Shown one piece after another: positions 43,832 to 53,726 of a stretch of DNA of 64,000 bases. Location: the NCBI GenBank assembly GCA_963706685.1, contig CAVPMY010000010.1, forward strand, positions 62,001-126,000, given 5' to 3'. The notes beneath the pieces were generated by a model. The model was not told the origin of the DNA and searched no databases. It worked only from the letters and a program-made list of their open reading frames with translations. The position numbers and the translations under genes are program-made. The stretch is from CADEEN01 sp963706685. Its GTDB lineage: Bacteria > Pseudomonadota > Gammaproteobacteria > Burkholderiales > Burkholderiaceae_C. How positions within the stretch are numbered: position 1 is the first letter of the stretch; every line of letters begins with the position of its first letter.

Positions 43832-46697
43832 TCAGCCGCGCCCAGCGGCCTGCGCCCGGGCCAGCCATTGCGCTGCCGCGCCGGCCTGGGTGCTGGCCGG
43901 ATCGAATCCGCGCCAGAACTGCTCGGCCTGCTCCAGCGGTGGCAGCGCCTCGGCCGCCTGACCCTGCGCCAGGTGAGCGCGGCCGAGGCCGACGAGGGCC
44001 TCGGCGCGCGACGGCGTGACACGAGCCTCCAGTCGCTCGGCCTCCTTCAGTGCACGCTCGAACGACGCGATCGCCGCCGATGGTGCGCCCTGGTCGAGTT
44101 GCGCCAAACCGATCTGCACCCAGGCCCGCATGCGTTCGCGCTGCCACTTCGGTGCCGGATCGCTCGAATCGGCGAGCGGCTGCAAGTGCTGCAGCGCCGC
44201 CGCCGCGTCGCCATTCAGGCGCGCGATCGTGCCGCGCGCACGCAGCAAGCGCGCGCGATGCGCGCTGGCGCTGGCCAGTTGGGCGCCACGCGGCGCGACC
44301 TGCTCGATCTCCTTGGCGGCCCTGTCGTTCTGGCCCTCCTGCGCCAGCGCCAGCGCGATCGTGGTGTGTGCCGCGACCGACGCTTCGTGCTCCGTGCCGA
44401 CCAGCTTGTCGATCAAGGCCGCGGCGCGGGTCGCCTCGGCCAGCGCCGCCGCACCTTGCTGCCGGGCCAGATGCGCCATCGCCCGGGCGTGCAGGGTCAA
44501 GGCATAGCCCATCGAGTCGGGCGCCAGGTGCTCGCCGAGAATGGCCAGTGCTTCGGCGGCGTTGGCGTCGGCGAGTTCGAGCTCGCCGAGGTCGAGCCGG
44601 TAATCGACCAGGTTCTGCACCAGGATGCCCGCCTGCACGCTCTTCGCCCCGACCAGCGCCCGGGTGTCGGCGACCACGGCTTCGAGCATCGAGATGCCGC
44701 GCGCCAGGTCGCCGGTGTCGGCCAGTGCGCGCGCGTAGACCGATCGCGCTTCGATGACCCGCGGATGCGGCGGCGATTCGCCGTGCACGGCCAGGGCCAG
44801 CCGCAACGCGCGCTCGCCGCTGTCACGCGCCAGATCGAACTTCTTGGTGTAGCGGTACGACAAGGCCAGCAACACCGCACTGGTCACCGCCAGCGGGTCG
44901 CGTTCGCCGAGTCGCGCCGACGCCAGCGCGGCGCCTTCACGCGCGAACTGTTCAGCCTCGGCGTACGCACCAATGTCTATCGCCGTCAGCGTGCGGTGGG
45001 CCAGCGCCGTCGCCAGCGCCGTCGTGCTTTCACTGTCGGCCTTGGCGGCGTGTTCGCGCAGCGTCGGCAGTGCCAGGTCGAGATCGGCGCGCGCTTCTTG
45101 CGCCCGCCCGCGCAGGCGATGCACCTGCGACTGCAACAACAGGCCGCGCAGCGTTTGCGCGTGCTCAGCGCGCAGCGAGCGGCCGGCTTCGGCCACCGAA
45201 CGCGTGATCACCGGCTCGGCGGCATCGACGTCGCCGAGCGCGAGCAGGCTTTCGCCGATCATGTTGCTCAGCTCGATGCGCGCCTCGGCCTGGCCGGCGA
45301 GTGACGCGTCGAGCCGCTTGTCGGCCTGCTTGAGCAGGTCGACCGCGCTCAGCGCCTGCGTGCCGCTGCCATCGTACGGGCTGGCCTCGCGAAAGATCGC
45401 GGCGACGAAGTTCTTCACGTCCTCGGCGCGCTGGCGCTCGGCGATGGCGATGCGGGCCTGCCATAGCGCTGCGCCCGCGCCGCCGATCAGTGTCAGCAGC
45501 AGCGCCGCCGCCGTGCCCACGGCGACGCCATTGCGGACGATGAACTTGCGCATGCGGTAGCCCAGGCTGTCGGGCTGCGCCAGCACCGGTCGGCTCGACA
45601 GGTGGCGTTCGATGTCCTCGGCCATGGCATCGACCGAGGCGTAGCGCTCGTCGACGGATTTCTTCAGTGCCTTGAGCACGATGGTGTCGAGGTCGCCGCG
45701 CAAGGCGCGGCGCGTCGCCGGCGTCGCTGGCCACGTCGCTGGGCCGCGGCACGTCGGCGCCGAGGATCGCTTCTTCGAGCGCCGCGCGCGAGTCGCGCGC
45801 CAGGCGATAGGGGCGCTGACCGCTGAGCAACTCGAACAACAGCACGCCCAGCGAATAGACATCGCTGCGTGTGCCCACCGGTTGTCCGCTGATCTGCTCG
45901 GGCGCGGCATAGTCGGGCGTGAACGGGCGCGCCCCCTGCTGCGTCAGCTCGCCGGCCGGCAGCAGGCCATCGCCCAGCAACTGCGCGATGCCGAAGTCGA
46001 GCAGCTTGACCTGGCCGGCCGCATCGACCAGCAGGTTCGACGGCTTGATGTCGCGATGCACGACGAGTTGCGCGTGCGCATGCGAGACGGCGCGAGCGAC
46101 TTGCAGGAACAAGTCCAGCCGCGCCGCGACGCCGAGCTGCATCTGCTGGCAATAGCGATCGATGCGCTGGCCATCGACATGCTCGAGGGCCAGAAACGGC
46201 TGCCCATCGGCGGCCACACCGGCGTCGTACAGGCGCGCGATGTGGGGGTGGTTCAGCGTTGCCAGGATTTCGCGCTCGCGGGCGATGCGCGCCGCCAGGT
46301 CGCCTCGAAACGGCCCGTACGGCAGCTTCAGCGCGACATGGCGCTGCGTCATCAGACCGTCGGCGCGCTCGGCCAGCCAGACCGCGCCCATGCCGCCGAC
46401 ACCGAGTTCACGCAGCAGCCGGTACGGGCCGATCACTTCAGCGGCGGCATGGCTGCCGGCCTGGGCAGAGGTGCCATCGGTGGTGTCCAGCGCCGGCAAG
46501 GCTTCCAGCAGGGCGCAACCTTCGATGCGCCCGGCGCGCGCGAGCAGCTCGCGCAGCCGCTCCTTCAGGTCATCGTATTGCGCCGGCAATGCCGCCAGCC
46601 AGGCATCGCGCTGCGCCACGGGCAGGTCGAGCGCCGCGTCGAGCAGCGGGTTGATGCGCAGCCAGGTCGGCGCGTCGATGCCGAGTGCGGGTTGCAT
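43832..46697 (-). CDS. Ser/Thr protein kinase with TPR-like sensor domain, one frameshift
   Basis: About 955 residues once one extra base near 45717 is removed. The Hanks-type kinase domain has a glycine loop GVGGMGAVWLAER (99-104), VALK (Lys124), catalytic HRDIKPSN (Asp206) and DFG (224-226), and YAAPEQISGQPVGTRSDVYS. One transmembrane helix follows (VAVGTAAALLLTLIGGAGAA), then a long TPR-like region (ARIELSNMIGESLLALGDVD, LARGISMLEAVVADTRALVG). It starts 6 bases after the ECF sigma gene. In the ECF43-type systems the sigma factor is activated by phosphorylation from the linked kinase (EcfP/PknT in Vibrio parahaemolyticus); the same is likely here. Confidence 0.87.
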
Positions 46698-46703
46698 GCG
46701 CCG

Positions 46704-47258
46704 TCAATCCAGCAGTACCTGCGCGAGCAGCAGGCGCGCTTTTTCCCAGTCACGGCGTACGGTGCGCTCGGAGACGTCCAGGGCTCGCGCGATTTCGGGC
46801 TCGGACAGACCGCCGAAGTAGCGCATCTCGACCACTTGCGCCAATCGCGCATCGAGTTGCGCCAACTCCTGCAGCGCTTCGTGCACGCGCACGATGTCGT
46901 CGGCAGCGGCCGGATGCTTGTCGCCCTGCGTGCCGGTGAGCGTGACCAGGAAGACGTCGCCGCCATGGCGCTCCGATTGGCGCTTGCGCGCGAAGTCGAC
47001 GATCACGGAGCGCATGGTGCGGCTGGCGTAGGCCAGAAAGCGCGGCTGTTGCGCCGGCGTGGACTCGATGCCGGACGCACTGCCGGCGATGCGCAGGTAG
47101 GCCTCGTGCACCAGGGCGGTGGTGTCGAGCAAGGTCTCGCGGCCACCGTTCCTCAGGCGCGCACGCGCGATCAGCCGCAACTGTCGATAGGCCTGCGCCG
47201 AGAGTTCGAAGGGTTCGACCTCGGCTGCCGCGGGCGGATCGGTGACGGACGCTTGCAT
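46704..47258 (-). CDS. ECF sigma factor linked to Ser/Thr kinase (ECF43-like)
   Basis: 184 residues from MQASVTDPPAAAEVEPFELS. Region 2 (ETLLDTTALVHEAYLRIAG, PRFLAYASRTMRSVIVDFAR) and region 4 (QVVEMRYFGGLSEPEIARAL, DVSERTVRRDWEKARLLLAQ) match the TIGR02999-type group, which pairs with kinases and not with anti-sigma factors. No anti-sigma gene is adjacent; the kinase begins 6 bases downstream. The HTTAL-like TTALVHEAYLRI string is characteristic of this group. A GTG/ATG further upstream is possible but the ATG at 47258 gives the family-like N-terminus. Confidence 0.9.
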   Translation of the reverse strand: MQASVTDPPAAAEVEPFELSAQAYRQLRLIARARLRNGGRETLLDTTALVHEAYLRIAGSASGIESTPAQQPRFLAYASRTMRSVIVDFARKRQSERHGGDVFLVTLTGTQGDKHPAAADDIVRVHEALQELAQLDARLAQVVEMRYFGGLSEPEIARALDVSERTVRRDWEKARLLLAQVLLD

Positions 47259-47380
47259 GGCCACGGTATAGCGGCTGGCGTGGCACTTTGCCACCCCTAG
47301 ACAACTGAACCGTTGCCGCGCCATACCGTTGGTAACGTGTTGGTCACGTTGGCTCGGCATCAAGCGAAGCACGCGGCCCC

Positions 47381-47394
47381 TTGCGAACGATCAA
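47381..47394. promoter_or_regulatory. Crp/Fnr-type box TTGCG-AACG-ATCAA
   Basis: Centred about 40 bases upstream of the mgtA ATG, in the divergent gap with the ECF sigma gene. The right half is a perfect FNR half-site. The same form, TTGCG-N4-ATCAA, precedes arcB at 23769. Confidence 0.5.
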
Positions 47395-47427
47395 GGGCGT
47401 GCCGGCCGATGACGCGAGACTGCCTCG

Positions 47428-49956
47428 ATGCGCCTGCACCCGGCCGAGCCTGCTGACGAATCGGACGCCTGGTGGAGCCACCCCGCCACCGCGCTGTTCG
47501 CGTCATTGCACAGCCAGCCCGCCGGCTTGACCGGCGCGCAGGCCGACGCGCAGCGTGCTGAGGCCGGCCCCAACACGGTGGCCGCGGTCGATAAAACCAG
47601 CGTCGCCGGCCTGCTCTGGCGCCAGTTCTCGAGCCCGCTGGTGCTGATCCTGGTCGTCGCGTCGGTGCTGTCGCTGCTGTTGCGCAACTGGGTCGATGCG
47701 GTGACGATCCTGGCCATCGTTGCCGGCAGCACGCTGCTCGGCTTCTGGCAGGAGTTGCGCGCCTCGACGGCGGTGGCGCAGTTGCGCAGCCGGCTGGCGC
47801 TGCGCACCCAGGTCCGCCGCGATGGCGCCACGGTCAGTCTGCCGGCCCGAGACCTCGTGCCCGGCGATGTGATCGAACTGTCCGCGGGTGACCTGGTGCC
47901 GGCCGACGGCGTCGTCATCGAGGCACGCGACTTTCTCGTCACCCAGGCCAGCCTGACCGGCGAGTCGTTCCCGGTCGAAAAGCATGCCGGCGTCGTCGCT
48001 GCGGGCGCAGCGCTGGCCGCACGAAACAATTGCGTCTACCTCGGCAGCTCGGTGCGCAGCGGCACGGCCAGCGTGCTGCTGGTGCGCACCGGCCGCGCCA
48101 GCGTGCTCGCCGACGTGGCGGCGCGCATCGCCACGCGCAACGAAGAAACCGAGTTCGAGCGCGGCGTGCGCCGCTTCGGCGAGTTGCTGTTGCGCGTCAT
48201 GCTCGGCGTCGTCGTCGCCGTGCTGGCTGCCAACGCGCTGCTCGGCCGGCCGGCGATCGAGTCGCTGTTGTTCGCGGTGGCGCTGGCGGTGGGCCTGTCC
48301 CCCGAGCTGCTGCCGGCCATCGTCAGCGTCTCGCTGGCCCGCGGCGCACGCCGGCTCGCCGCCGCGGGCGTGCTGGTGCGCCGGCTGGATGCGATCGAAG
48401 ACCTCGGCGGCATGGATGTGCTGTGCACCGACAAGACCGGCACGCTGACCGTCGGCACGATGGCCCTGGCCGGCAGCTTCGACGCCCAGGGCCAGCCCAG
48501 CGACGAGGTGCTGCGCCTGGCGCACCTGAACGCAGCTTTCGAAACCGGCATCGTCAACCCGATGGATGCGGCCATCGTCGACGCCGGGCAGCGCGCCGGA
48601 CTGACCACCGCAGGATGGACCAAGGTCGACGAGATTCCGTACGACTTCATGCGCCGTCGCCTGACGATCGTGGCCCGGCGCGAAGACACGCCGGCGCAGC
48701 ACCTGATCATCACCAAGGGTGCCGTGGCAGCAGTGTTGGCGCAGTGCACGCTGGACGCCGAGTCGCGTTCGCGCGCCGAATCCTTCGCGCGGGCCCAAGG
48801 CGCGCAGGGCGTGCGCGTGCTCGCATTGGCCACACGCGCCTGTCCGGCGCAAGCCGCCTATACGCCCGACGACGAGCGCGAACTCATGTTCGCCGGCTTC
48901 ATCTGCTTTCACGACCCGGTCAAGCCCGACGCGCAGCATGTCGTGCAGGCGCTGGCCCACCGCGGCGTGCGCGTCAAGATGATCACCGGCGACAACCGCC
49001 ATGTCGCCGCGCACCTGGCGACGCAGGTCGGCCTCGATGCGCAAGCGCTGCTGACCGGCGAGCAGATCGCCGGCCTGCGCGACGAGGCGCTGTGGCACCT
49101 GGCCGAGCGCACCGACTGCTTTGTCGAGATCGATCCGGCGCAGAAGGAGCGCATCGTGCACGCGCTGCAGCGCACCGGCCATGCCGTCGGCTACCTCGGC
49201 GACGGCATCAACGACGCGCCGGCGCTGCACGCCGCCGATGTCGGCATCTCGGTCGACTCGGCGGTGGACGTGGCCCGCGAAAGCGCCGACATCGTGCTGC
49301 TGCGGCCCGACCTGTCGGTGTTGGAGCGCGGCATCGGCGAAGGCCGGCGCACCTTCGCCAACACGCTCAAGTACATCCAGATCACCACCAGCGCCAACTT
49401 CGGCAACATGGTCAGCATGGCGCTGGCGACGCCGCTGCTGCCCTTCCTGCCGCTGACGGCGACGCAGATCCTGCTCAACAACTTCCTGTCGGACCTGCCG
49501 TCGATGGCGATCTCGACCGACCATGTCGATCCCCAGCTGCTGCGCAGTGCCCAGCGCTGGGACCTCAAACAGGTGCGGCGCTTCATGCTCGCCTTCGGTC
49601 TCATCAGCTCGGCCTTCGACCTGCTCGCCTTCGCGCTGCTGCTGCATGTCTTTCACGCCGGCGAGACGCTGTTTCACAGCGCCTGGTTCGTCATCTCCCT
49701 GCTGACCGAACTTGCCGTCCTGCTCGTGCTGCGCACGCGCCGCGCGGCGTGGCGCAGCCGGCCGTCGATGCTGCTCGTCGCCAGCACGGTGGCCGTGGCT
49801 GCGCTGGCCATCGCCCTGCCCTTCATCGGCCCGGCCGCGCAGCTGTTCGGCTTCGTGCCGATGCCGGCCGCGATGGTGGCCACGCTGATCGGCCTGACGC
49901 TGGCCTACGTGGCCGCCACAGAGGCCGCCAAGCGCTGGTTCTGGAGGCTGCGCTGA
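47428..49956 (+). CDS. mgtA: Mg2+-transporting P-type ATPase
   Basis: 842 residues, normal for MgtA/MgtB (about 900). Family motifs: SLTGESFPVEKH in the actuator domain, the membrane motif ALAVGLSPELLPAIVSVSLA, the phosphorylation site CTDKTGTLTVGTM (Asp335), the nucleotide-domain ITKGAVAAVL, and GYLGDGINDAPALHAADVGI. The M5-M6 ending ANFGNMVSMALATPLLPFLP is typical of the Mg2+-importing P3B group. It imports Mg2+ across the inner membrane at the cost of ATP. It stands alone with a Crp/Fnr-like box just upstream, so expression may follow oxygen or redox state and not only Mg2+. No long leader ORF or Mg2+ riboswitch was seen. Confidence 0.93.
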   Translation: MRLHPAEPADESDAWWSHPATALFASLHSQPAGLTGAQADAQRAEAGPNTVAAVDKTSVAGLLWRQFSSPLVLILVVASVLSLLLRNWVDAVTILAIVAGSTLLGFWQELRASTAVAQLRSRLALRTQVRRDGATVSLPARDLVPGDVIELSAGDLVPADGVVIEARDFLVTQASLTGESFPVEKHAGVVAAGAALAARNNCVYLGSSVRSGTASVLLVRTGRASVLADVAARIATRNEETEFERGVRRFGELLLRVMLGVVVAVLAANALLGRPAIESLLFAVALAVGLSPELLPAIVSVSLARGARRLAAAGVLVRRLDAIEDLGGMDVLCTDKTGTLTVGTMALAGSFDAQGQPSDEVLRLAHLNAAFETGIVNPMDAAIVDAGQRAGLTTAGWTKVDEIPYDFMRRRLTIVARREDTPAQHLIITKGAVAAVLAQCTLDAESRSRAESFARAQGAQGVRVLALATRACPAQAAYTPDDERELMFAGFICFHDPVKPDAQHVVQALAHRGVRVKMITGDNRHVAAHLATQVGLDAQALLTGEQIAGLRDEALWHLAERTDCFVEIDPAQKERIVHALQRTGHAVGYLGDGINDAPALHAADVGISVDSAVDVARESADIVLLRPDLSVLERGIGEGRRTFANTLKYIQITTSANFGNMVSMALATPLLPFLPLTATQILLNNFLSDLPSMAISTDHVDPQLLRSAQRWDLKQVRRFMLAFGLISSAFDLLAFALLLHVFHAGETLFHSAWFVISLLTELAVLLVLRTRRAAWRSRPSMLLVASTVAVAALAIALPFIGPAAQLFGFVPMPAAMVATLIGLTLAYVAATEAAKRWFWRLR

Positions 49957-49974
49957 GCGGGTGGCGAGGCGCGC

Positions 49975-50924
49975 TCAGTGCACCGCACCGACGATCGGTG
50001 CCAGCGCGGCGTTGATGCGCGCGCCCTGCTCGGCATTGATCATCGAGCCGATGATGTCGAGAAAGCGCGGGTCCTGCACACCGCTGACGATGTACTGCCA
50101 GCGGTAGGCGGCCAGCGTCGTGGCGCGGATCGCGCGCAGCTGTTCATCGTCGAAGGCCCGGCCCGCCACCTGCGCGAAGTACGTCGGCATCGGCCTCGGC
50201 CTGCATCTGCACGATGCCGTCGACCGCGCCGACCAGCCCGATCAGCTGGTCCACGGCCTCGTCGCGCTGCGCCGCGTCGAGTTGGCGGTCCTCGCGCAGC
50301 CATTCCATTTCGTCGACGATGGCGTGCTGCGACTCCTCGCGCCAGTGGAACAGGAAGACGTCCTTCCACAACGGGTCGATCTGCGTGTCCGGCTTCGATG
50401 CTGCTGCGGTAATGCGCCTGCGAGAACAGTTCGATGTCGCACACCAGCGCCAGCACGGCCCAGGTCGAGGCCGCCAGCACCGCCTGGGCCACGTCGTCGG
50501 GCTGCGGCAGGAAGCGGTAGCCGCCCGGCATGCCGGGGGCCATCATCGTCTCCAGGCGGCGGAACATCTCCTGGTGCTTGAGCTCTTCGTCGGTCAGGCG
50601 GACCAGCGCTTCGAGCGCCACCTGGTCGCCCAGCCAATGGCCGCGGCTGATCTCCAGCGCCTTGGCGCCGATGAAGCGCTCGACCAGGGCAAACATGTTG
50701 GCGTAGGTGCGGCCCTGCACCTGCGAGAACAGGCGCTGTTCGTCGGCGCCGAGGAAGGTCAGTTGGGCGGCCTTCGACAGCCCTTCGGGCAGGAACTTCT
50801 TGCTGAAGTCGAACGAGCGGCCGCGGATCACGTCGCGGTCGGTGTCCCAGCGGATGCGCTTGGAGACTTCGACGCACTTGGCGTAGCGGGGGGTGTCGAT
50901 CGAGTGCTGGCTGACGTGTGACAT
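49975..50924 (-). CDS. Ferritin-like (diiron) protein, two frameshifts
   Basis: About 315 residues when two extra bases are removed (near 50397 and 50180). Start is the ATG at 50924 (MSHVSQHSIDTPRYAKCVEV). The helical core holds two EExxH-type metal motifs: LTDEELKHQEMFRRLE and FHWREESQHAIVDEMEWL, with further helix glutamates (NMFALVERFIGAKALEISRG). This is the arrangement of ferritin-like diiron proteins. No signal peptide. It is divergent from the winged-helix/NTPase regulator at 51081, which probably controls it. A diiron oxygenase or iron-handling role is possible; the family is otherwise unnamed to me. Confidence 0.78.
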
Positions 50925-51080
50925 GGCGGGTTCCTCTTGCAGGGTTGGGGTTGACGATCGGCGGCGCTGGCGAGCCAATGCGGCCTGAAGCACACTCTGT
51001 CGAAGCGTCTGCGGACTGTCCTCAATCCCGGATCAAAGGTTTTCAAACCCTGTCAATGGCCGCGCACCGCGGCCCTCCGA

Positions 51081-53498
51081 ATGCCGAACGTGACTCCTGC
51101 CCACGCTGACGAACCGCTGCGGTTCGGCCATTTCGAGCTGCATCCGGCCGAGAGGCTGCTGCGCGTTGACGGCCGACCCGCGGACGTGGGCGGGCGAGCC
51201 TTCGACCTGCTGCTCGCCCTTGCCCAGCGCTGCGAGCGGCTGGTCACCAAGCAGGAACTGCTCGACCTGGTCTGGCCCGGCCTGGTGGTTGAAGAGCACA
51301 ACATCGCCACGCAGATCAGCAGCCTGCGCAAACTGCTCGGCGCCAGCGCCATCGCGACCCTTCCGGGGCGCGGCTACCGCTTGACGGCGGCGCAGCAGGC
51401 AGCGCCGGCCGCAACGACAGCGCCCGCGGCCCCGCCGCGGCACAACAACCTGCCCGATCAGCGCACGCGCTTCATCGGCCGCGATGCGGCGCTGGCGGGC
51501 CTCGCCCGCCTGCTGCCGGCGACGCGGCTGATGACGCTGACCGGCATCGGCGGCTGCGGCAAGACACGGCTGGCGCTGCAGTTCGCGCAACAGCAGCTGG
51601 CCGCGTTTGCCGACGGCGTCTGGTTCGTCGACCTGGCGCCGTTGAAAGACGGCGACCGGGTCACCGCGACCTGCGCCTCCGTCCTCGGCCTGCGCGAAGC
51701 AGAAGGCGCGCCGCTGTTGGCGCAACTGCTGGCTCACCTGGCAACGCGCCGCACGCTGCTGGTGCTGGACAACTGCGAGCATGTGCTCGACGGCGTGGTG
51801 GCGCTGGTCGATGCGCTGCTGGCCGGCAGCGGCAAGACGACGATCCTGGCCACCAGCCGCGAAGCGCTGGCTGTCGCCGGCGAACAGATCTACCCGGTGC
51901 GCTCGCTGTCGCTGCCGGCCACGCAGGACTTGCCGGCGGTGGTCGGCGCAGAGTCGGTGCGCGTCTTCGTCGACCGCGCACGGCTCGCGCTGCCCGATTT
52001 CGACGTCGATGAAAGCAACGCCGCGCCGATGGCCGAAGTCTGCCGGCGGCTCGACGGCATTGCGCTGGCGATCGAGCTGGCGGCCGCACGGGTGACGATG
52101 CTCTCGGTGGCCGAGATTGCCGAGCGCCTCGACGACCGCTTTCGCCTGCTCACCGGCGGCAGCCGGTCCTTGCCGCGCCACCAGACACTGCATGCGGCGA
52201 TGCAGTGGAGCTACGAGCAACTGTCGCCGCAAGAGCAGCGCATGCTGCGCCAGGTCTCGGTGTTTGCCGGCGGCTGGTCGCTGCAGGCGGCGGCCGATGT
52301 CGCGCAGACCGTCGACGAGTACGAAGCGCTGGCGCTGTTGACAGCGCTGCACGACAAGTCGCTGCTCGTCGTCGATCGCGACGTTGCTGGTGGCCGGCCG
52401 CGCTACCGGATGCTGGAGACGGTGCGCCAGTACGCGCTGGAGCGCCTGCATGAGTGCGGTGAAGGCGAGGCCACACGGGGCCGTCATGTGGCTCACTTCA
52501 TCGCCATGGCCGAAGCGGCCGAACCGCATGTGCGCGGGCCCGATCAGGACATGTGGATGAGCCGCTTCAAGCAGGAGCACGAGAACCTGATCGTCGCGCT
52601 GACCTGGTGCATCGAGGGCGCGCTCGATCCGCAAGCGGGCCTGCGGCTGGCTGCCGCCACAGGCTACTACTGGGGCTGGAACAGCGTCGAGTTGGGTTAC
52701 CGCCTGTCGCGCGCCGTGCTGGAACACGACCGCGCTGCGGCCAACACGCCGGCGCGCGACGGTACGCTGCGCGCGCTGGCGCGCATGAGCGAGTTCCGCG
52801 GACGCTACGAGGAGTCTTTGTCGTTTGCGCAACAGGCCCTGGCGGCGGCGCGGCAGCGCGGCGCGCCGCGCGCTCTGGCCTGGTCACTCAACGCGGTCGG
52901 CTCGGCTTTGTCGACCTTGGGTTGCAGCGAAGCGGCACTGCAGACGCAGGAAGAAGCGCTCGAACTGGCGCGCAGCCTGGACGACGGCGTGTTGATGTTC
53001 AGCTTGCTCAACAACATTGCGTCGTACCAGCACCGGGCCGGCCAGCTCGATGCCGCTGAGCGCTGCTATCGCGAAGGTCTCGATGTGGCGCAGCAGCACG
53101 CCGGCCGAGTGGGAAACGTGGTCGTCCTCGACAACCTGATTCGGGTGCTGGTCGCGCGAGGCGAACTGGATCAAGCGCGGCACTTCGCCATCGAATGCCT
53201 GCCGCTGGCGCGCCGTGAGAAGGTCAGCGTGGACCTGCTCGATGCCACGGTCGGACTGGCCTCGCGCCGGGGCGAACATGCCATCGCGGCGCGCTTCTGG
53301 GGCGCCTCGGACCAGCACCTTCAAAACTGGGGCTACCGGCACGAACCTGGGGAGCTCGAACACATAACGCCCTTGCTCGAGAGTTCGCGCCGGGCGCTCG
53401 GCGACGCCGCCTTCGAGGCTGCCGAGGCGGCTGGCCGCACGCTGGACATCGAGGCCGCGATGCTCGAACTGGAGCACTGGCTGGAACGCGGAACCTGA
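51081..53498 (+). CDS. Winged-helix/NTPase/TPR transcriptional regulator
   Basis: 805 residues, unbroken. An OmpR/ToxR-type winged helix spans residues about 12-102 (LLDLVWPGLVVEEHNIATQI, IATLPGRGYRLT). The NTPase has Walker A GIGGCGKTRLALQ (155-162), LLVLDNCEHVLDGVVALVD and RLDGIALAIELAAARVTML. The rest is helical TPR-like repeat. It is the intact counterpart of the gene at 8928-11481 and the two share long strings in the first 100 residues. Such proteins act as single-component STAND regulators. It is divergent from the ferritin-like gene with a 156-base shared promoter region. Confidence 0.92.
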   Translation: MPNVTPAHADEPLRFGHFELHPAERLLRVDGRPADVGGRAFDLLLALAQRCERLVTKQELLDLVWPGLVVEEHNIATQISSLRKLLGASAIATLPGRGYRLTAAQQAAPAATTAPAAPPRHNNLPDQRTRFIGRDAALAGLARLLPATRLMTLTGIGGCGKTRLALQFAQQQLAAFADGVWFVDLAPLKDGDRVTATCASVLGLREAEGAPLLAQLLAHLATRRTLLVLDNCEHVLDGVVALVDALLAGSGKTTILATSREALAVAGEQIYPVRSLSLPATQDLPAVVGAESVRVFVDRARLALPDFDVDESNAAPMAEVCRRLDGIALAIELAAARVTMLSVAEIAERLDDRFRLLTGGSRSLPRHQTLHAAMQWSYEQLSPQEQRMLRQVSVFAGGWSLQAAADVAQTVDEYEALALLTALHDKSLLVVDRDVAGGRPRYRMLETVRQYALERLHECGEGEATRGRHVAHFIAMAEAAEPHVRGPDQDMWMSRFKQEHENLIVALTWCIEGALDPQAGLRLAAATGYYWGWNSVELGYRLSRAVLEHDRAAANTPARDGTLRALARMSEFRGRYEESLSFAQQALAAARQRGAPRALAWSLNAVGSALSTLGCSEAALQTQEEALELARSLDDGVLMFSLLNNIASYQHRAGQLDAAERCYREGLDVAQQHAGRVGNVVVLDNLIRVLVARGELDQARHFAIECLPLARREKVSVDLLDATVGLASRRGEHAIAARFWGASDQHLQNWGYRHEPGELEHITPLLESSRRALGDAAFEAAEAAGRTLDIEAAMLELEHWLERGT

Positions 53499-53560
53499 GC
53501 GTCGCCCCACCGCGTTGCCTGTGCACCCGTCGGATCGCGCGCTGTCGCGGTGGCGTCGAT

Positions 53561-53574
53561 TTGCGTAGCGTCAA
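53561..53574. promoter_or_regulatory. Crp/Fnr-type box TTGCG-TAGC-GTCAA
   Basis: About 159 bases upstream of the hydrolase ATG at 53727, in the gap after the winged-helix regulator. Same form as the site at 2545. The distance is long for direct activation, so its relevance is less sure than for the others. Confidence 0.35.
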
Positions 53575-53726
53575 CGGTTGCAACTGCTCGGACACCCACA
53601 CTCCCTTTCGTCGAACGCCGAAGGAGTACCGATGTCGAACCGCAGGACGTGCACTGGCGACGCAATGCACGGCGACGCGGCCGGCCTCGGGCCGCAACGC
53701 ATCGACGGGCGCCGCGTGCGAGAACC

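Noticed and set aside
47349..47363. TTGGC...ATCAA pair upstream of mgtA
   Set aside because: The spacer is five bases and not four; the better site with a four-base spacer is at 47381-47394.
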